A stretch of DNA of 64,000 bases from Kitagawia praeruptora. Lineage: Eukaryota > Streptophyta > Magnoliopsida > Apiales > Apiaceae. Location of the stretch: positions 110,927,001 through 110,991,000 of the forward strand of contig CM075344.1 in the NCBI GenBank assembly GCA_037693485.1, in the 5' to 3' direction. This document shows positions 1 to 9,960 of the stretch, one piece after another. A program made the position numbers and the translations under genes. Position 1 is the first letter of the stretch, and every line of letters begins with the position of its first letter. The notes under the pieces are model-generated. The model did no database searches, was not told where the DNA came from, and was given only the letters and a program-made list of their open reading frames with translations.

Positions 1-23
1 GTCTTTGGTGTATTCGAACTCAT
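1..23 (-). CDS. Start of gag ORF of Ty1/copia element (partial)
   Basis: On the minus strand an ATG at position 23 opens a reading frame (MSSNTPKD...) that runs out of the window. It lies about 30 bases past a primer binding site complementary to initiator tRNA-Met (TGGTATCAGAGC on the minus strand, about 55-66), the usual spacing for the gag-pol start of a plant Ty1/copia retrotransposon. Only eight codons are visible, so the call rests on context, not on protein similarity. Confidence 0.5.
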
Positions 24-367
24 GATCGTTTCTCTGTTTTTGAATAAACAGCCCGCTCTGATACCACTTGTTGAGTATTGAATACGGTAAAAGAATACAG
101 AGGGGGGGGGTGAATGGATTCTTGAACTTTTCTTGATTGAGTCTATGTAGCAGATAAGTGCCTGTGTGTGTAGAAGTGAAGGTGCGGATAAATAAACAAC
201 ACAACACGCAATATCACTTTAATCTAATGTATATTAGATAAAGGTTGCTACAATCTGTGAATACAAATGGTAGTATTCTCAGCTTCGTTTTTCTCAGAGA
301 GATATAGCTTACAGTGTATGAAAAACTAGACTCACAAAAGTTACTAAGTTATGAAGTGAGGCTGTGT

Positions 368-376
368 CCTTATAGA
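368..376 (-). promoter_or_regulatory. TATA box in copia LTR
   Basis: On the minus strand the LTR reads TCTATAAGG here, about 300 bases before the primer binding site. That is where the promoter of a plant LTR element is expected. The repeat array at 640-1075 lies upstream of it. Confidence 0.5.
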
Positions 377-639
377 ACATGGATACAGCCTGCTTACTAC
401 AAATAAGGTAGCTAAACAAATTACTTTCTAGTCTGTCTATCCTTTTTGAGTAAACGTCCAAACGGTTACAGATTTGACTTTGCAAAGCCTGTTTAGATCC
501 ACTTCTTTAGCTCCTTGTCTCTTCTATATCTCTCCAAGCTTCCTTGTAGGCTTTCCAGAGCACGTTACAGGTTGTGGTCCATAAAGTGCATTGGCTTGTT
601 GCAGGTTTCTGACTTGTACAATTTCTTCAGTATTTTGTC

Positions 640-1075
640 TCCAAGAATGTATTCGAGAAGTGACTAAGTGAGTGATTCGAGAACTAGAATTGACTTGATC
701 GATAACTCTGAGTTCTCGAATACTGTTATAGTGACATATCGAACCACTTCTCGAATAGCTCTTTTCCATCAGGATTCCTTGAGATGTCGAATAGAGCATT
801 TGACTTATCGAATCCTCGAGTTGTCGAATAGCTTTCTGAGTCTTTGAGATATCGAATGGAACTTTGACTTGTTGACTCTTTGAGAACTCGAATACCATCT
901 TGACTTGTTGACTTCTTGAGATCTCGAATAGAGTAGTAGACATATCGAATCCCTGAGATATCGAATGAGATATCGAACAGTGTATTCAGAGATATCGAAT
1001 AGTGTCTTGAGATATCGAATCTCTGACTTCTCGAATGCTGGACTTCTCGAATAGACAAATATACTTCTCGAATTG
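640..1075 (-). repeat. Degenerate short-repeat array in U3
   Basis: About twenty copies of a motif centred on ATTCGA(TAT/GA)CTC (minus strand) occur at irregular spacings of 14-40 bases. They are mixed with AGTCAA / TTGAC cores, as in two copies of CAACAAGTCAA. The array creates long meaningless reading frames on the minus strand (524-943 and 726-1058). Its position upstream of the LTR TATA box suggests enhancer repeats. TTGAC is the core of the W-box bound by WRKY factors, but such a role is inferred here. Confidence 0.65.
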
Positions 1076-1389
1076 GTACTTAGGCAAATTCTTCATTTCT
1101 TCAAATCCCAACTGTGATTATTTGGCAGTCTTTAACTCCTTGCTTGAGGCATGAACCATGGAACTTCTTTCAAGCATTATTCTAGACTCTATTTGTACAG
1201 TTACACAACTAGGATTTGATGCCTATTACAAGTACAATACAAACAGAAACTCTACAACTAGAGGTTCCCTCAGTTAAGAGGTCATGTAAGTAATGCAAAG
1301 CATTACAAACAATTAGGCTTGTTATTAGATGTGTACAGGCATGCCTCTGTAACTAACAACAAATTCTGTAACCTTAAAGGAAACAGATT

Positions 1390-2915
1390 TCACGCCTACC
1401 GCAATGTTTCATTGCGGCAGGAAGCCTTAATTGCCAGCTGCCGCATTGAAACATTGCAGCGGATGGTTCATTTATTACCAGCCACCAACCATATTTAATG
1501 ACTTTTAATTTTTCTGAGCCACAACCAAACATTGCGGCAGGAAAATATACCGCAATGTCTCATTGCGGCAGCAATTTAAGATTTTTTATTTTTTTTTGTT
1601 TAATTTTTAAATCTTCAAATATGCATCAAAATAATAAAATATGTTAATTTTAACTTTAAGGTATCTTTAATAATGTAATATGGATATTTTTTACATGTTA
1701 TGTAGTTTAAATAATGATGGAATGACATGTACATCTCAATCTTAGATAACTGTTGAAAAATAAATCAGGATGGTAACATTTACCTTCCAAATTAATTTAT
1801 TATTTTTTGAAATATTGGGAATATCACTAAATTAGACATATATTGATTTACGTGCGGTTGTATCGTCGATAAGTATTTTATAAAAAATATAAACAACAAT
1901 CCGGGACAAAGCACTAGTTAGATATACTGGTCAAATCGATAGTTCACTACCACTTTTACCACCCAAATAAACTTATTATTTTTTCAAAACTTGGGAATAT
2001 CACTAGATTAGACATATATTGACTTACGTGTGGTTGGATCGTCGATAAGTATTTTTTAAAAAATAGAAACAACAATCCCGGAAAGCACTATCCGGACAGT
2101 GCTTTCCGGGATTGTTGTTTCTATTTTTTAAAAAGAGATTAAGGTTCCTGAGGTAACCTCAGGTAACTTTCCCTGAGACTAAAAAAAATTACAAACAAAT
2201 ATAGAAGGACATTATTGTAATTACAAAAGATTGTATGCATTTACAAAAATGCCATTAGTATTTTGTATGAAAATACACTAGTGCCTCAGGTAAAGTTCCT
2301 GAGGTAATCTCAGGAACCTTTTTCTCTTTTAAAAAATACTTATCGACGATCCAACCACACGTAAGTCAATATATGTCTAATCTAGTGATATTCCCAAGTT
2401 TTGAAAAAATAATAAGTTTATTTGGGTGGTAAAAGTGGTAGTGAACGATCGATTTGACCAGTATATCTAACTAGTGCTTTGTCCCGGATTGTTGTTTATA
2501 TTTTTTATAAAATACTTATCGACGATACAACCGCACGTAAATCAATATATGTCTAATTTAGTGATATTCCCAATATTTCAAAAAATAATAAATTAATTTG
2601 GAAGGTAAAAGTCGTGGTCAACTATCGATTTGACCTGTACTCCTAAATTAGTTAATCTAATGTAAAAATCTCAAAAAATAGAAAATTAGTGAATCTAATG
2701 TAAAATTAATCGTATAATTAATGAGTATTAATATTTTAAATTTTATGAATTTAAATTCGAATTTTATCTTATTTTTCTATTTTTAATTTAACTTTCACAA
2801 GAATACTGCCGCATTGAAAGGATGCGGACCGTCCTGCCGCATTGAAAGGTTGCGGACCCTTCTGCCGCATTGAAAGGTTGCGGACCTACTGCCGCATTGA
2901 AATGTTGCGGCTATC
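1390..2915. mobile_element. Foldback-type element with nested inverted repeats
   Basis: A left arm (about 1760-2090) and right arm (about 2320-2640) are inverted copies of each other. Each arm contains two diverged tandem copies of a unit with the shared text CGTCGATAAGTATTTT and ATATTGA(C/T)TTACGTG. The ends carry small hairpins built on CCGCAATG...CATTGCGG: several at 1395-1571 and four tandem 28-bp units at 2807-2905. A second hairpin (about 2075-2130, arms around CCCGGAAAGCAC) and an inner inverted repeat (2141-2320) occupy the centre. No coding capacity is seen. Long inverted repeats made of tandem subunits are typical of Foldback elements. The family is otherwise unassigned. Confidence 0.6.
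2141..2320. mobile_element. Small inverted-repeat element in the centre of the foldback
   Basis: The ends read AAGGTTCCTGAGGTAACCTC on the left and, inverted, the same text with one or two changes on the right (GAGGTAATCTCAGGAACCTT). The interior of about 140 bases is AT-rich. It could be an independent MITE inserted at the centre of the larger palindrome or simply its loop. The flanking bases are themselves inverted repeats, so no target duplication can be told apart. Confidence 0.45.
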
Positions 2916-2954
2916 CTGGTGGCTGGTCCAACCCACGGTGGTTGTGGACCTGAA

Positions 2955-2957
<3 letters not shown>

Positions 2958-3014
<57 letters not shown>
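2958..3014. repeat. (TA)n microsatellite
   Basis: An uninterrupted TA dinucleotide tract directly precedes a 328-bp segment that recurs after a second, longer TA tract at 20812-20900. Confidence 0.95.
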
Positions 3015-3015
<1 letters not shown>

Positions 3016-3342
3016 CAGATCGTTTCATTACTGTGGCTTAGACTCTGCAAGAAAACCTTCAATCCAGTCATACTGACCTGCAAAAAATATGACAAACACA
3101 AATATGATTTACAAAATCCAAACAGAAAAATACAAAATAAAGGAAACATTAGAAAACTTTGAATAGCAAAGTAGCCGTCATCCTGCATACCTTAATTTGA
3201 ACAAGGAAATTAGGATAGGTCGGTAAAGAAAGATAAGTTTATTATTTGTAATTTAGGGGAGCATTATTGTTTAATATTATGTATCATAGAGTTTTGACTT
3301 TTACTCAAGAGGGGAGTTCATGAACAGTGCTATAAACCTACC
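3015..3342. repeat. 328-bp duplicated segment, copy 1
   Basis: It matches 20901-21228 base for base except for one difference (GCTATA here, GCCATA there) and lies in the same orientation. Both copies follow a (TA)n tract and diverge abruptly after CCTACC. The minus strand contains possible exon-like stretches (for example QYDWIEGFLAESKPQ then stop), but no gene is recognised. Confidence 0.85.
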
Positions 3343-3354
3343 AGGGGCGGGGCA

Positions 3355-3600
3355 AACAAATTTTGGTGTAATATTATGTGTAATATTATTAAAATAAATG
3401 AAGTGGTGGGTGTAATAGTGATTTTATTGTTAAAATAAGTTAAGTAGTGAGTGTAATAGTGTAAAGTATTGTTAAAATAAGTGAAGTAGTGGGTGTAATA
3501 GTGTTAAAACTTGATATTTTAGGAAATGTTAACAATCTATTGGGACATCCCAAAATAGAAAGTGTTAACAATATATTGGGACGGAGAGAGTATATTTTTA
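3355..3600. repeat. Tandem ~55-bp repeats ending in a Stowaway-like terminus
   Basis: Three to four diverged copies of a unit containing GTGTAATAGTG and TGTTAAAATAAGTGAAGTAG are followed by GGGACGGAGAGAGTA, which resembles the terminus of Stowaway MITEs (compare the complete element at 44388-44659). It is probably a decayed MITE. 3600-4560 is AT-rich and shows nothing else recognisable. Confidence 0.5.
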
Positions 3601-4587
3601 TGTAGTGTCGTAGTGATATGTTTATTTAGGTTTGGGTTGGGCCTATTAATATTAACAGGACTTGGGTCACTTGGTTGGCCCTTTATTTAACAGGTAAGTA
3701 GTAAAAAAAAATAGCAATTTCTTAACTAATCTCGAGCTGTTCGATAACAACTCGAAGTGCGACACGGCTCGTAACAGCTCGTGTTCAACATGATTTATGA
3801 AAATGAGTATAACATATCAAGTACACTTACCATGCACAAGTTTATAAAAAAACCTTAAGAAACAGATCATGACTGTATATGGTTCAAGCCTTCAAGGTAA
3901 GACATGCATGAATCATGCTTCATATTAAATAATGAACAAATATTACATCTAAAAAATATACATAAATCTACAAATTTTTCTAATTATCTGCCAGCTTTTA
4001 GAATAAGTAACTAAACATTTAACTATTATAAGTAAGAAGAACATATGAAGAAAATATAACAAACTAACTATAAGGAGTACGTCAGTTACTCAATTAAGTA
4101 ACCAGAATGGAATTTACATTTTTACACAAATTGTTGGTGGGTGTACAAGAAATAAAGTGCATAATAAGCAATATAACTTTTTTTTTTTGAAATTAATAAG
4201 CAATATAACTTAAAACTGCACCCCACACAAAAACATTTGCAACAATAAAGAGGAGGAAGTAGTGATACACTGAGATAGCAGGTACCGAAATCTAACTAAT
4301 AGTATTCTGATCTATAAAACCAGCTGCGATATGTAATATCTCAACAAAATTTTGATAGAGAAATACACGATAACAAAATGATCATACTGAAATAACAGAG
4401 TTCAATCATAAACTACAAATATCTCCAACATAACTAAAGCTAGAGTTACCACCATACGAGTCAAAATTCTTCGAGCAAAGTTTCTTACAAAATAGCAAAG
4501 CAACTAAAACAATAAACACGCACAGATATCAAGAGACATTACATAAACAGTTTTCAAATCACCAACATTCCCATGATATGATCAAAT

Positions 4588-6032
4588 CTACCTCACTGTA
4601 ACAATGTCATCAATCTTCAAGATCATCCGCACGCACTCCGTAGCCAAGGAAATTGCATTTGTGCTCACCAGCAGGGGCTGCACCACATTCTCCTCCAAGA
4701 TATTAGTGATCTGCCCCTCCTTGACATTGATCCCAGCATTGATCTCACCCTGTGCGTGCCTATTACGAAGCTCAGTCACAATAACAATCGGGTTCAAACC
4801 AGCAATCTCAGCCAAAGAATACGGAATAACCTCCAAAGCCTCAGCAAATGCCTTAACACAGTACCCCTCCATCCCCTGCAACACCTTAGCCCAAGCACCT
4901 AACTGCCTCGAAAGCTCAATCTCCGGCGCCCCACCTCCCGTAATCAAAAACTTCTTGTTCACCAAACACCTCACCACACACAAAGCATCATGCAAACTCC
5001 TCTCCGCCTCATCAAAAACCAACTGATTTGACCCCCTTACCAACACCGTAGTTGTCCTCCCCATCTCCTTAATCCCCGTAATCTTCACAATCTTCCTCTC
5101 CCCCAACGATACCTCCTCCACCAAATCCGTAAACCCCAACTTCTCCGCCCAAAAATTCTCAATATTCGCATTCGGCAAACAATTCAACGTCTTTGTAATA
5201 AACTCAATCTCATCCCTCTCCACATCCTTCACCACCAAAATTTTCGTCTTAGCCAAATAATGCAACGACAAATCCGTCACGCGTCCCTCAAAATACTCTT
5301 CTGAATCAACAACACATTACACCCCGTCCCCTTATTCTTCTTAATCATCCCCAATATATAATTCCTCTCCTCCTTCAAAATCCTATCCATCTGCGTATGA
5401 TCACTGACCACAATACTCTGCTCAATATCCGTCTTCGGAGGACTAATCTGAAACTGAATCACCCCAATTTTCGCATTCTCAAGCCTAGTCAACCCGCCCG
5501 AGGCATGACTCACCTTCTTATCAAAAACCAACCCCTTAACCAAGTCCGTATCATCCACCGTTCCCCCTAACTTTTTAACAACCCTCACATCCCTCAAATC
5601 AAATAAATTCGGTTTCGCGGGGTCCACGACATTCAAAACAGCCTCTACTGCCAACGGAGCTAACAAACTCGAGTACTGCGAAACTACCTTACTATTCAAA
5701 CTAGTACTAGCACTCTTAATTAAGCTTTCACTATCAGAAAATTCAATTGGTACCGACATAGCGGTGAGCACATCGACATATTTGAGAGCTACCTTATGCA
5801 AAGCCTCGGAGATCACCGTGGGGTGGACGCCAGCGGAGAGGAGAGTCTGGCACTGTTTGAGGAGAGCTCCGGCGATGACGACGACGGTGGTGGTGCCGTC
5901 GCCGGCGACGATGTCTTCCGACTTGGAGAGTTCGACGAGGAACTTGGCGGCGGACTGGAGGAGCTCCATTTTGTTGAGGATGGTAGCGCCGTCGTTGTTG
6001 AGGAACTTGGCGGCGGGCTGGAGGAGCTCCAT
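4588..6032 (-). pseudogene. CCT4: Truncated CCT4 (TCP-1 delta chaperonin) pseudogene
   Basis: The minus-strand translation matches CCT4, the delta subunit of the cytosolic TRiC/CCT chaperonin that folds actin and tubulin. Recognisable parts are GDGTTTVVV (ATP site), KSASTSLNSK, KLGGTVDDT, QFQISPPKTDIEQSI, VLVRGSNQLV, GGGAPEIELSRQLGAW and the C-terminal MILKIDDIVTVR. It is broken in three ways. A single missing base near 5279 shifts the frame after ...QKSILRDA, splitting it into 5277-6032 and 4588-5280. The first 50-60 residues of the family are missing. A 63-bp stretch (NNDGATILNKMELLQ) is duplicated in tandem at the remaining N-terminus. No introns are visible across about 480 codons, which would fit a retrocopy, but no clean poly(A) tail or flanking duplication was found. 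Confidence 0.88.
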
Positions 6033-6220
6033 TTTGTTTAGAACATTGATTTTGAGTTATTTATCATTCAATTCTTTTAATTTCGTCATTTTTTTACGTA
6101 CAAAATGAGAGCAAAATAATTTATATGATTTGTTCATTAATATAATTTAAGTAAAAGTACATTACATTATTACCCCCCCCCCCTAAGGCCCTAATCAATA
6201 TTTTAAAAATAATATCAATA

Positions 6221-7297
6221 TCAAAATCCACGAACAAAAACTTCACCACCAATTCTAAAACACTGTGAGAGATGATACATGGAGCCAAAATATATAGGTC
6301 CAATGGTGTACATCTTACTCCAAACAGCATTACTGGAATCCTCGTCGTCCAAATAATAAATATCCACCAAAGTTTCTGCATATACTACTGATTTATATGC
6401 CATGCCAACAAGACGATCCTTGATGTTGACAAGATCGAAATTTTTTGCACGCAATTTGAGGATATCCAAATGAGGAAGGAGCCTAAACTCATTGACTTGG
6501 GGGACAAACTTGAAGCCAAAATAGGATTTGCGCCTATTCTTCTTTCCAGGAACACTCAAGTACTTAGAATAACTCCAGTAAGGGGTTCCCTTGACGATGG
6601 TAGAGAGAGGCGCCATTAAAGCATCGTCATATATAGGTTCGGGCATTCTCGGATTCTGAGGGATACGCAATGGAGTCCAAGTGGCAGAGTTAGTTGAGTA
6701 GATACAAAGCTGGCTAGGTGGAGTATCAATGAATTCATAGCAGAACATCAAAACCTTGTAATCGTTTCGCACATGATCCCAACAAAATCCGCCAAGATAG
6801 TGAGAACATTCAGGTTGACCGGGATGAAAATGAGGTGGAGGCAGATCAAAGAAGTTAACTTGAGCAATAGCCGGATTCCACAGACAAAATCTTCTTCCGC
6901 GAGTAGTAGCCATACAAATTAAACCATTGATAGAACCGAGTAGAGTGTCACAAACGCAAGGCACTTTACTAACAATAATTTCATTTGTGTGGGATAGAAT
7001 CCTTATTTCCTCGTCCGAATTAAAACGCTTTACAATAATACGATCTTCTTCTTCTTGTTCGAGTGAGTGGTTAAGTTGACGTTTGAGGCGTAAATTAACA
7101 AAATCAGAGGTGGAAAACAAAGAATTCCACGACTTACGAACAAGGCGGCATCGTCTTATATGTTTAGTTGGCAATCGAGTGAGTATTTCAGTGAAGAGTA
7201 TATTGTCGGGCAATACAACCTTTTTTTCCCCAAACCTCAACCGGCTAATGCTTGTAGATCGTCGCTGATAACATATAATAGTTTTATTCGATGCCAT
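6221..7297 (-). CDS. F-box associated (FBA-type) protein
   Basis: Single-exon gene of 358 codons. The F-box is at residues 28-70 (LPDNILFTEILTRLPTKHIR, then RLVRKSWNSLFSTSDFV). After it comes a C-terminal region with features of plant F-box associated domains: GSINGLICMA, FCLWNPAI, GGFCWDHVRNDYKVL, and a later IKDRLVGMAYK stretch. Such proteins are the substrate-recruiting subunits of SCF ubiquitin ligases and bind SKP1 through the F-box; the substrate is unknown. The ATG at 7297 is chosen because the related copy near 18317 starts with the same MAS(N/D)K(T/P)IICYQRRST. Length is typical for the family and no break is seen. A truncated second copy lies at 17872-18317. The promoter side (7300-7440) is shared with that copy. 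Confidence 0.85.
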   Translation of the reverse strand: MASNKTIICYQRRSTSISRLRFGEKKVVLPDNILFTEILTRLPTKHIRRCRLVRKSWNSLFSTSDFVNLRLKRQLNHSLEQEEEDRIIVKRFNSDEEIRILSHTNEIIVSKVPCVCDTLLGSINGLICMATTRGRRFCLWNPAIAQVNFFDLPPPHFHPGQPECSHYLGGFCWDHVRNDYKVLMFCYEFIDTPPSQLCIYSTNSATWTPLRIPQNPRMPEPIYDDALMAPLSTIVKGTPYWSYSKYLSVPGKKNRRKSYFGFKFVPQVNEFRLLPHLDILKLRAKNFDLVNIKDRLVGMAYKSVVYAETLVDIYYLDDEDSSNAVWSKMYTIGPIYFGSMYHLSQCFRIGGEVFVRGF

Positions 7298-7504
7298 AGG
7301 GACGGACTGATGGGTTGATTTGATATTCCTTCTCCAAATCCCAATTATATAGTATAACCCCAGCTAGCTATTCCCATTTCATTTCCAATTCTGAAATCTC
7401 ATCCCTCACGCGTTGTGGTTTGATTAAGGATTAAGGAATGGTTTTTGTGAAAAAAGACGTACATTTTTACTATAAATATTAATATATCTTAATAAGATCA
7501 TTCA

Positions 7505-7757
7505 TCTATCTATCTATTATATACTATATAATAGTATAATAATTTACTAACCAAGAAGTTTGGGTGAGCCAACTTATTCATTTTTAGATGTCAATTATAC
7601 CTTTCATAAAATAAAATGATATTATATTATAATTTATTATTATTACACATTAATATTTATCCATTAATATAACTACTATTAATAAAAGAATACAAATTAC
7701 TTTCTAATCAATACTAGCTTAAAACACTCTGACAAAAAAAAAATACTAGCTTAAAAC
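7505..7757. other. Possible Helitron ends
   Basis: TCTATTATATACTATATAATAG (split by a short repeat, about 7505-7530) resembles a plant Helitron 5' end in plus orientation. At 7743-7773 the text CTAGCTTAAAACCCGTGCCATCGCACGG is, on the minus strand, a short CCGTGC...GCACGG hairpin followed by CTAGT, which is the usual Helitron 3' end. The orientations disagree, so these belong to different elements. AATACTAGCTTAAAAC occurs twice, 31 bases apart. Confidence 0.4.
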
Positions 7758-7799
7758 CCGTGCCATCGCACGGATTTTTAATAATTATTATTTTTTTAT

Positions 7800-8314
7800 G
7801 GGAAATTCTATATGGTACCATTGTGGTTTTGGCTTTTTACATGGTACCATCACATTATTTACTCCTATCCATGGTACCCTCGTACATTTGGTTTGTCATA
7901 TATAATACCCTTCTGTTAAGTACAAAGTAATAGAATTGATTTCAAATTGTAAAACAAATTGTATATTTGAAATCGTTGCGAAAAAATACATGAAATAGAC
8001 TATTGAATCATGTAAAACGGAATTAAAATGAGTGAGATATATTCAAACTCCATAACCAAACTTTGACAATAAATATCTCACTCATTTTGACTCTGTTTTA
8101 CATGATTTAAGGGTCTATTTTATATAACTTTTCGTAAAGATTTCAAATGTACAATTTGTTTTACGGTGTGAAATCAATTCTATTACTTTTTACTTAACAG
8201 AAGGATATTATATATGTAAAACCAAATGTACGAGGGTACCATAGATATGAGTAAATAATGTGATGGTACCATGTAGAAAAGCCAAAACCACAATGGTACC
8301 ATATAGAATATCCC
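7800..8314. mobile_element. 515-bp fully palindromic MITE
   Basis: The whole element folds back on itself. Left end GGGAAATTCTATATGGTACC pairs with right end GGTACCATATAGAATATCCC, and homology continues through about 250 bases to a centre near 8060 (ATGAGTGAGATA...TATCTCACTCAT). A possible TTTTAT duplication flanks it. No coding capacity. The superfamily cannot be assigned. Confidence 0.7.
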
Positions 8315-8614
8315 TTTTATTATTTATATTTTAATATTTTATTAATTATATTATTAAAAAATAAGTAATCTTGTTAAAAAAATAAATTTTTTATATAATG
8401 AAAAATTTTAATATAGTTCTAAACTCAAATAATATGTAATATTTTTTGACTCAAAATCTTCAAATATATATTTCACATGGAACAAAATAAGAAATTTGGG
8501 TCATCACTCGTGTATGACTAAATAAATATATAATATATAAAGCTTTTTTCAAAAATAAATACATTATTAATTAATATATATACTATAAAATGATTATGAT
8601 ATATATATATATAT

Positions 8615-9584
8615 GGTCTTGCTCATGTGAGAACCACCACTTATGGTGAGATATGAGATCTAATCATATCCACCCATTTAAATACATCATAATCATCTCC
8701 TACCATTCATTTAATAAATAATATTTTAATATTTTATATTTGGGATTTCACTATATTCTTTCTAATTCAACCACCCACCACCACCGGCAACCATCACCGG
8801 CGACCACCACCACCTCCGGCGACCACCAGAAAATCACCACCGGTAAACATAAAATCACCACCGTCAAACCAGAAATCACCACCAGAAATACAAAAATCAC
8901 CACCGGAAACACAGAAATCACCACTCCGACCACCTGTAAACAGAAAATCACCACCGAAAAACGAAAAATCGCCACCAAAAAATGAAAAATGACCATCAAC
9001 AAGATCACTACGCCACCAACAAATCACCACTGCAGTCCGAAAATCACCAAAAAAACCACCACCACGCCACCGCTTATCACCACCATCACGTCTCCACCAT
9101 CATCACAAAATCGACACAAATCACCAGAAATTACAATCATTTCAATCCAATCCAAAATCATTCTTAAATGTTCGGTGGGAAAATCACCATAATTAATTCA
9201 TCGACCACCACTTCTTGTACACGATTCACCGGAGCTTCGATCGTGGTGAGGTGACTCCGACGTCGTTTAGAGAAGGAAGGTGATGGCGTACGGTACTGGT
9301 GATGAAGAGAATGGGAGGGAGTCAGGAGAGGAGAGAAGAGATATTGGAGAGGGAAAAGAGAAACCAGGGGTGGGTCGCCGACGTCGATGGTGGAGGGAGG
9401 GGGCGAGTGTGTATTGTGTGTGTGTGTATATGTGTGGTGCATGTGTAGTGCGTGAATGGAGCACTGGGTGTTTATGTGTGGATTTAATTTGTGCGGTTGA
9501 GATTAAAAATTGTTTAAAAATTGTGGGGCTGAGATTAGATCTCAGTTCTCACAATAAGATGGGGTTCTCATATGAGCAAAACCC
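8615..9584. mobile_element. Non-autonomous element with ~50-bp terminal inverted repeats inside (TA)n
   Basis: The left end (GGTCTTGCTCATGTGAGAAC...GAGATCTAATC) is an imperfect inverted copy of the right end (GATTAGATCTCA...GGTTCTCATATGAGC). Both ends are embedded in TA repeats (8599-8614 and 9585-9606), a target preference known for some plant MITEs. The interior holds an ACC-rich minisatellite (8770-9080) and a GA-rich stretch (9280-9400), unlike the AT-rich surroundings. Confidence 0.6.
8770..9080. repeat. AAATCACCACCGG minisatellite
   Basis: A degenerate array of about 20-24-bp units containing AAATCACCACCGG. Read on the plus strand it encodes a repeated K-I-T-T peptide in a frame of 81 codons (8740-8985). 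The minus strand reads V-V-I-F repeats. Open frames on both strands follow from the repeat itself and are not evidence for a gene. Confidence 0.7.
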
Positions 9585-9606
9585 TATATATATATATATA
9601 TATATA

Positions 9607-9960
9607 AGGGTTGATTCAAATGAGAACCACTATCTAAAAGAGAACCGGAGAACCATCGGATCCTATTGTAGAACCTATTTTGTTTCGTAATAAAAATATA
9701 GTGTCCTGCTATTGAATTTCAAAATTATGCACATGGAATTAAAATTTCTACAATTGAACTTGCTTCCTTTTCAAAATTTTGCACATTACATTAAAAATTT
9801 TACAACCGAACTTGCTTTTTCTACAGAGTTCTACTACTGAACTTACTTTTTTCAACAAATATTCTGTTGCTGAACTTAAAGTTCCGCTACTGAACTTATT
9901 AGAGTTCTCAGGTTCTCAGTTTAGTGTGGTTCTCCGTAGAGATATACTAAATAAATTATA
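9607..9960. repeat. Element remnant with CTACTGAACTTA repeats
   Basis: It follows the TA tract with GGGTTGATTCAAATGAGAACC, similar in style to the termini of the preceding element, and contains several diverged copies of CTACTGAACTTA. It ends around GGTTCTCAGTTTAGTGTGGTTC. Probably a relative of the 8615-9584 element. From 9960 to 10500 the only structure seen is a 38-bp tandem pair, CTAACACACCTGTCAAGTCC (10284-10360). Confidence 0.4.

Larger units (their letters stand above)
69..1361 (-). mobile_element. LTR of a Ty1/copia-type retrotransposon (minus strand)
   Basis: Read on the minus strand this block ends in ...CAACA immediately before GGTATCAGAGC, the initiator tRNA-Met primer binding site. 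On the plus strand it begins TGTTGAG at about 69. The opposite end is placed at about 1361 (...AACAACA), giving TG...CA ends and an LTR of about 1.29 kb, long for copia. A TATA box (TATAAGG, minus, about 368-376) fits a U3/R boundary. The part upstream of it (640-1075) is a degenerate array of TCGAAT-centred repeats. The element body lies to the left, outside the window. The outer boundary is an estimate, because no second LTR or target duplication is visible. Confidence 0.7.

Noticed and set aside
524..1058. Overlapping minus-strand open frames of 139 and 110 codons
   Set aside because: They are by-products of the short-repeat array in the copia U3 region, with repetitive S-R-S-Q/F-D-I-S peptides and no domain.
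640..1075. Possible CRISPR-like array
   Set aside because: Repeats are short, degenerate and irregularly spaced inside a plant LTR; there are no uniform spacers and this is not a prokaryotic genome.
2795..3188. Open frames through (TA)n tracts, and similar ones at 20630-21074 and 22276-22496
   Set aside because: The Y-I-Y-I peptides come from the dinucleotide repeats.
4160..4212. AATAAGCAATATAACTT repeated around a T tract, possible poly(A) tail and target duplication of the CCT4 retrocopy
   Set aside because: The second duplication should lie beyond the 5' end near 6050-6120, but no such text is there; the two copies flank only about 15 bases.
4604..6108. Plus-strand open frames opposite the CCT4 pseudogene
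   Set aside because: They are shadows of a conserved minus-strand coding sequence in biased codons and have no similarity of their own.
9164..9690. Open frames of 92 and 136 codons on both strands
   Set aside because: They lie in GA/CT-rich and TG-rich simple sequence inside a MITE-like element and have no domain.
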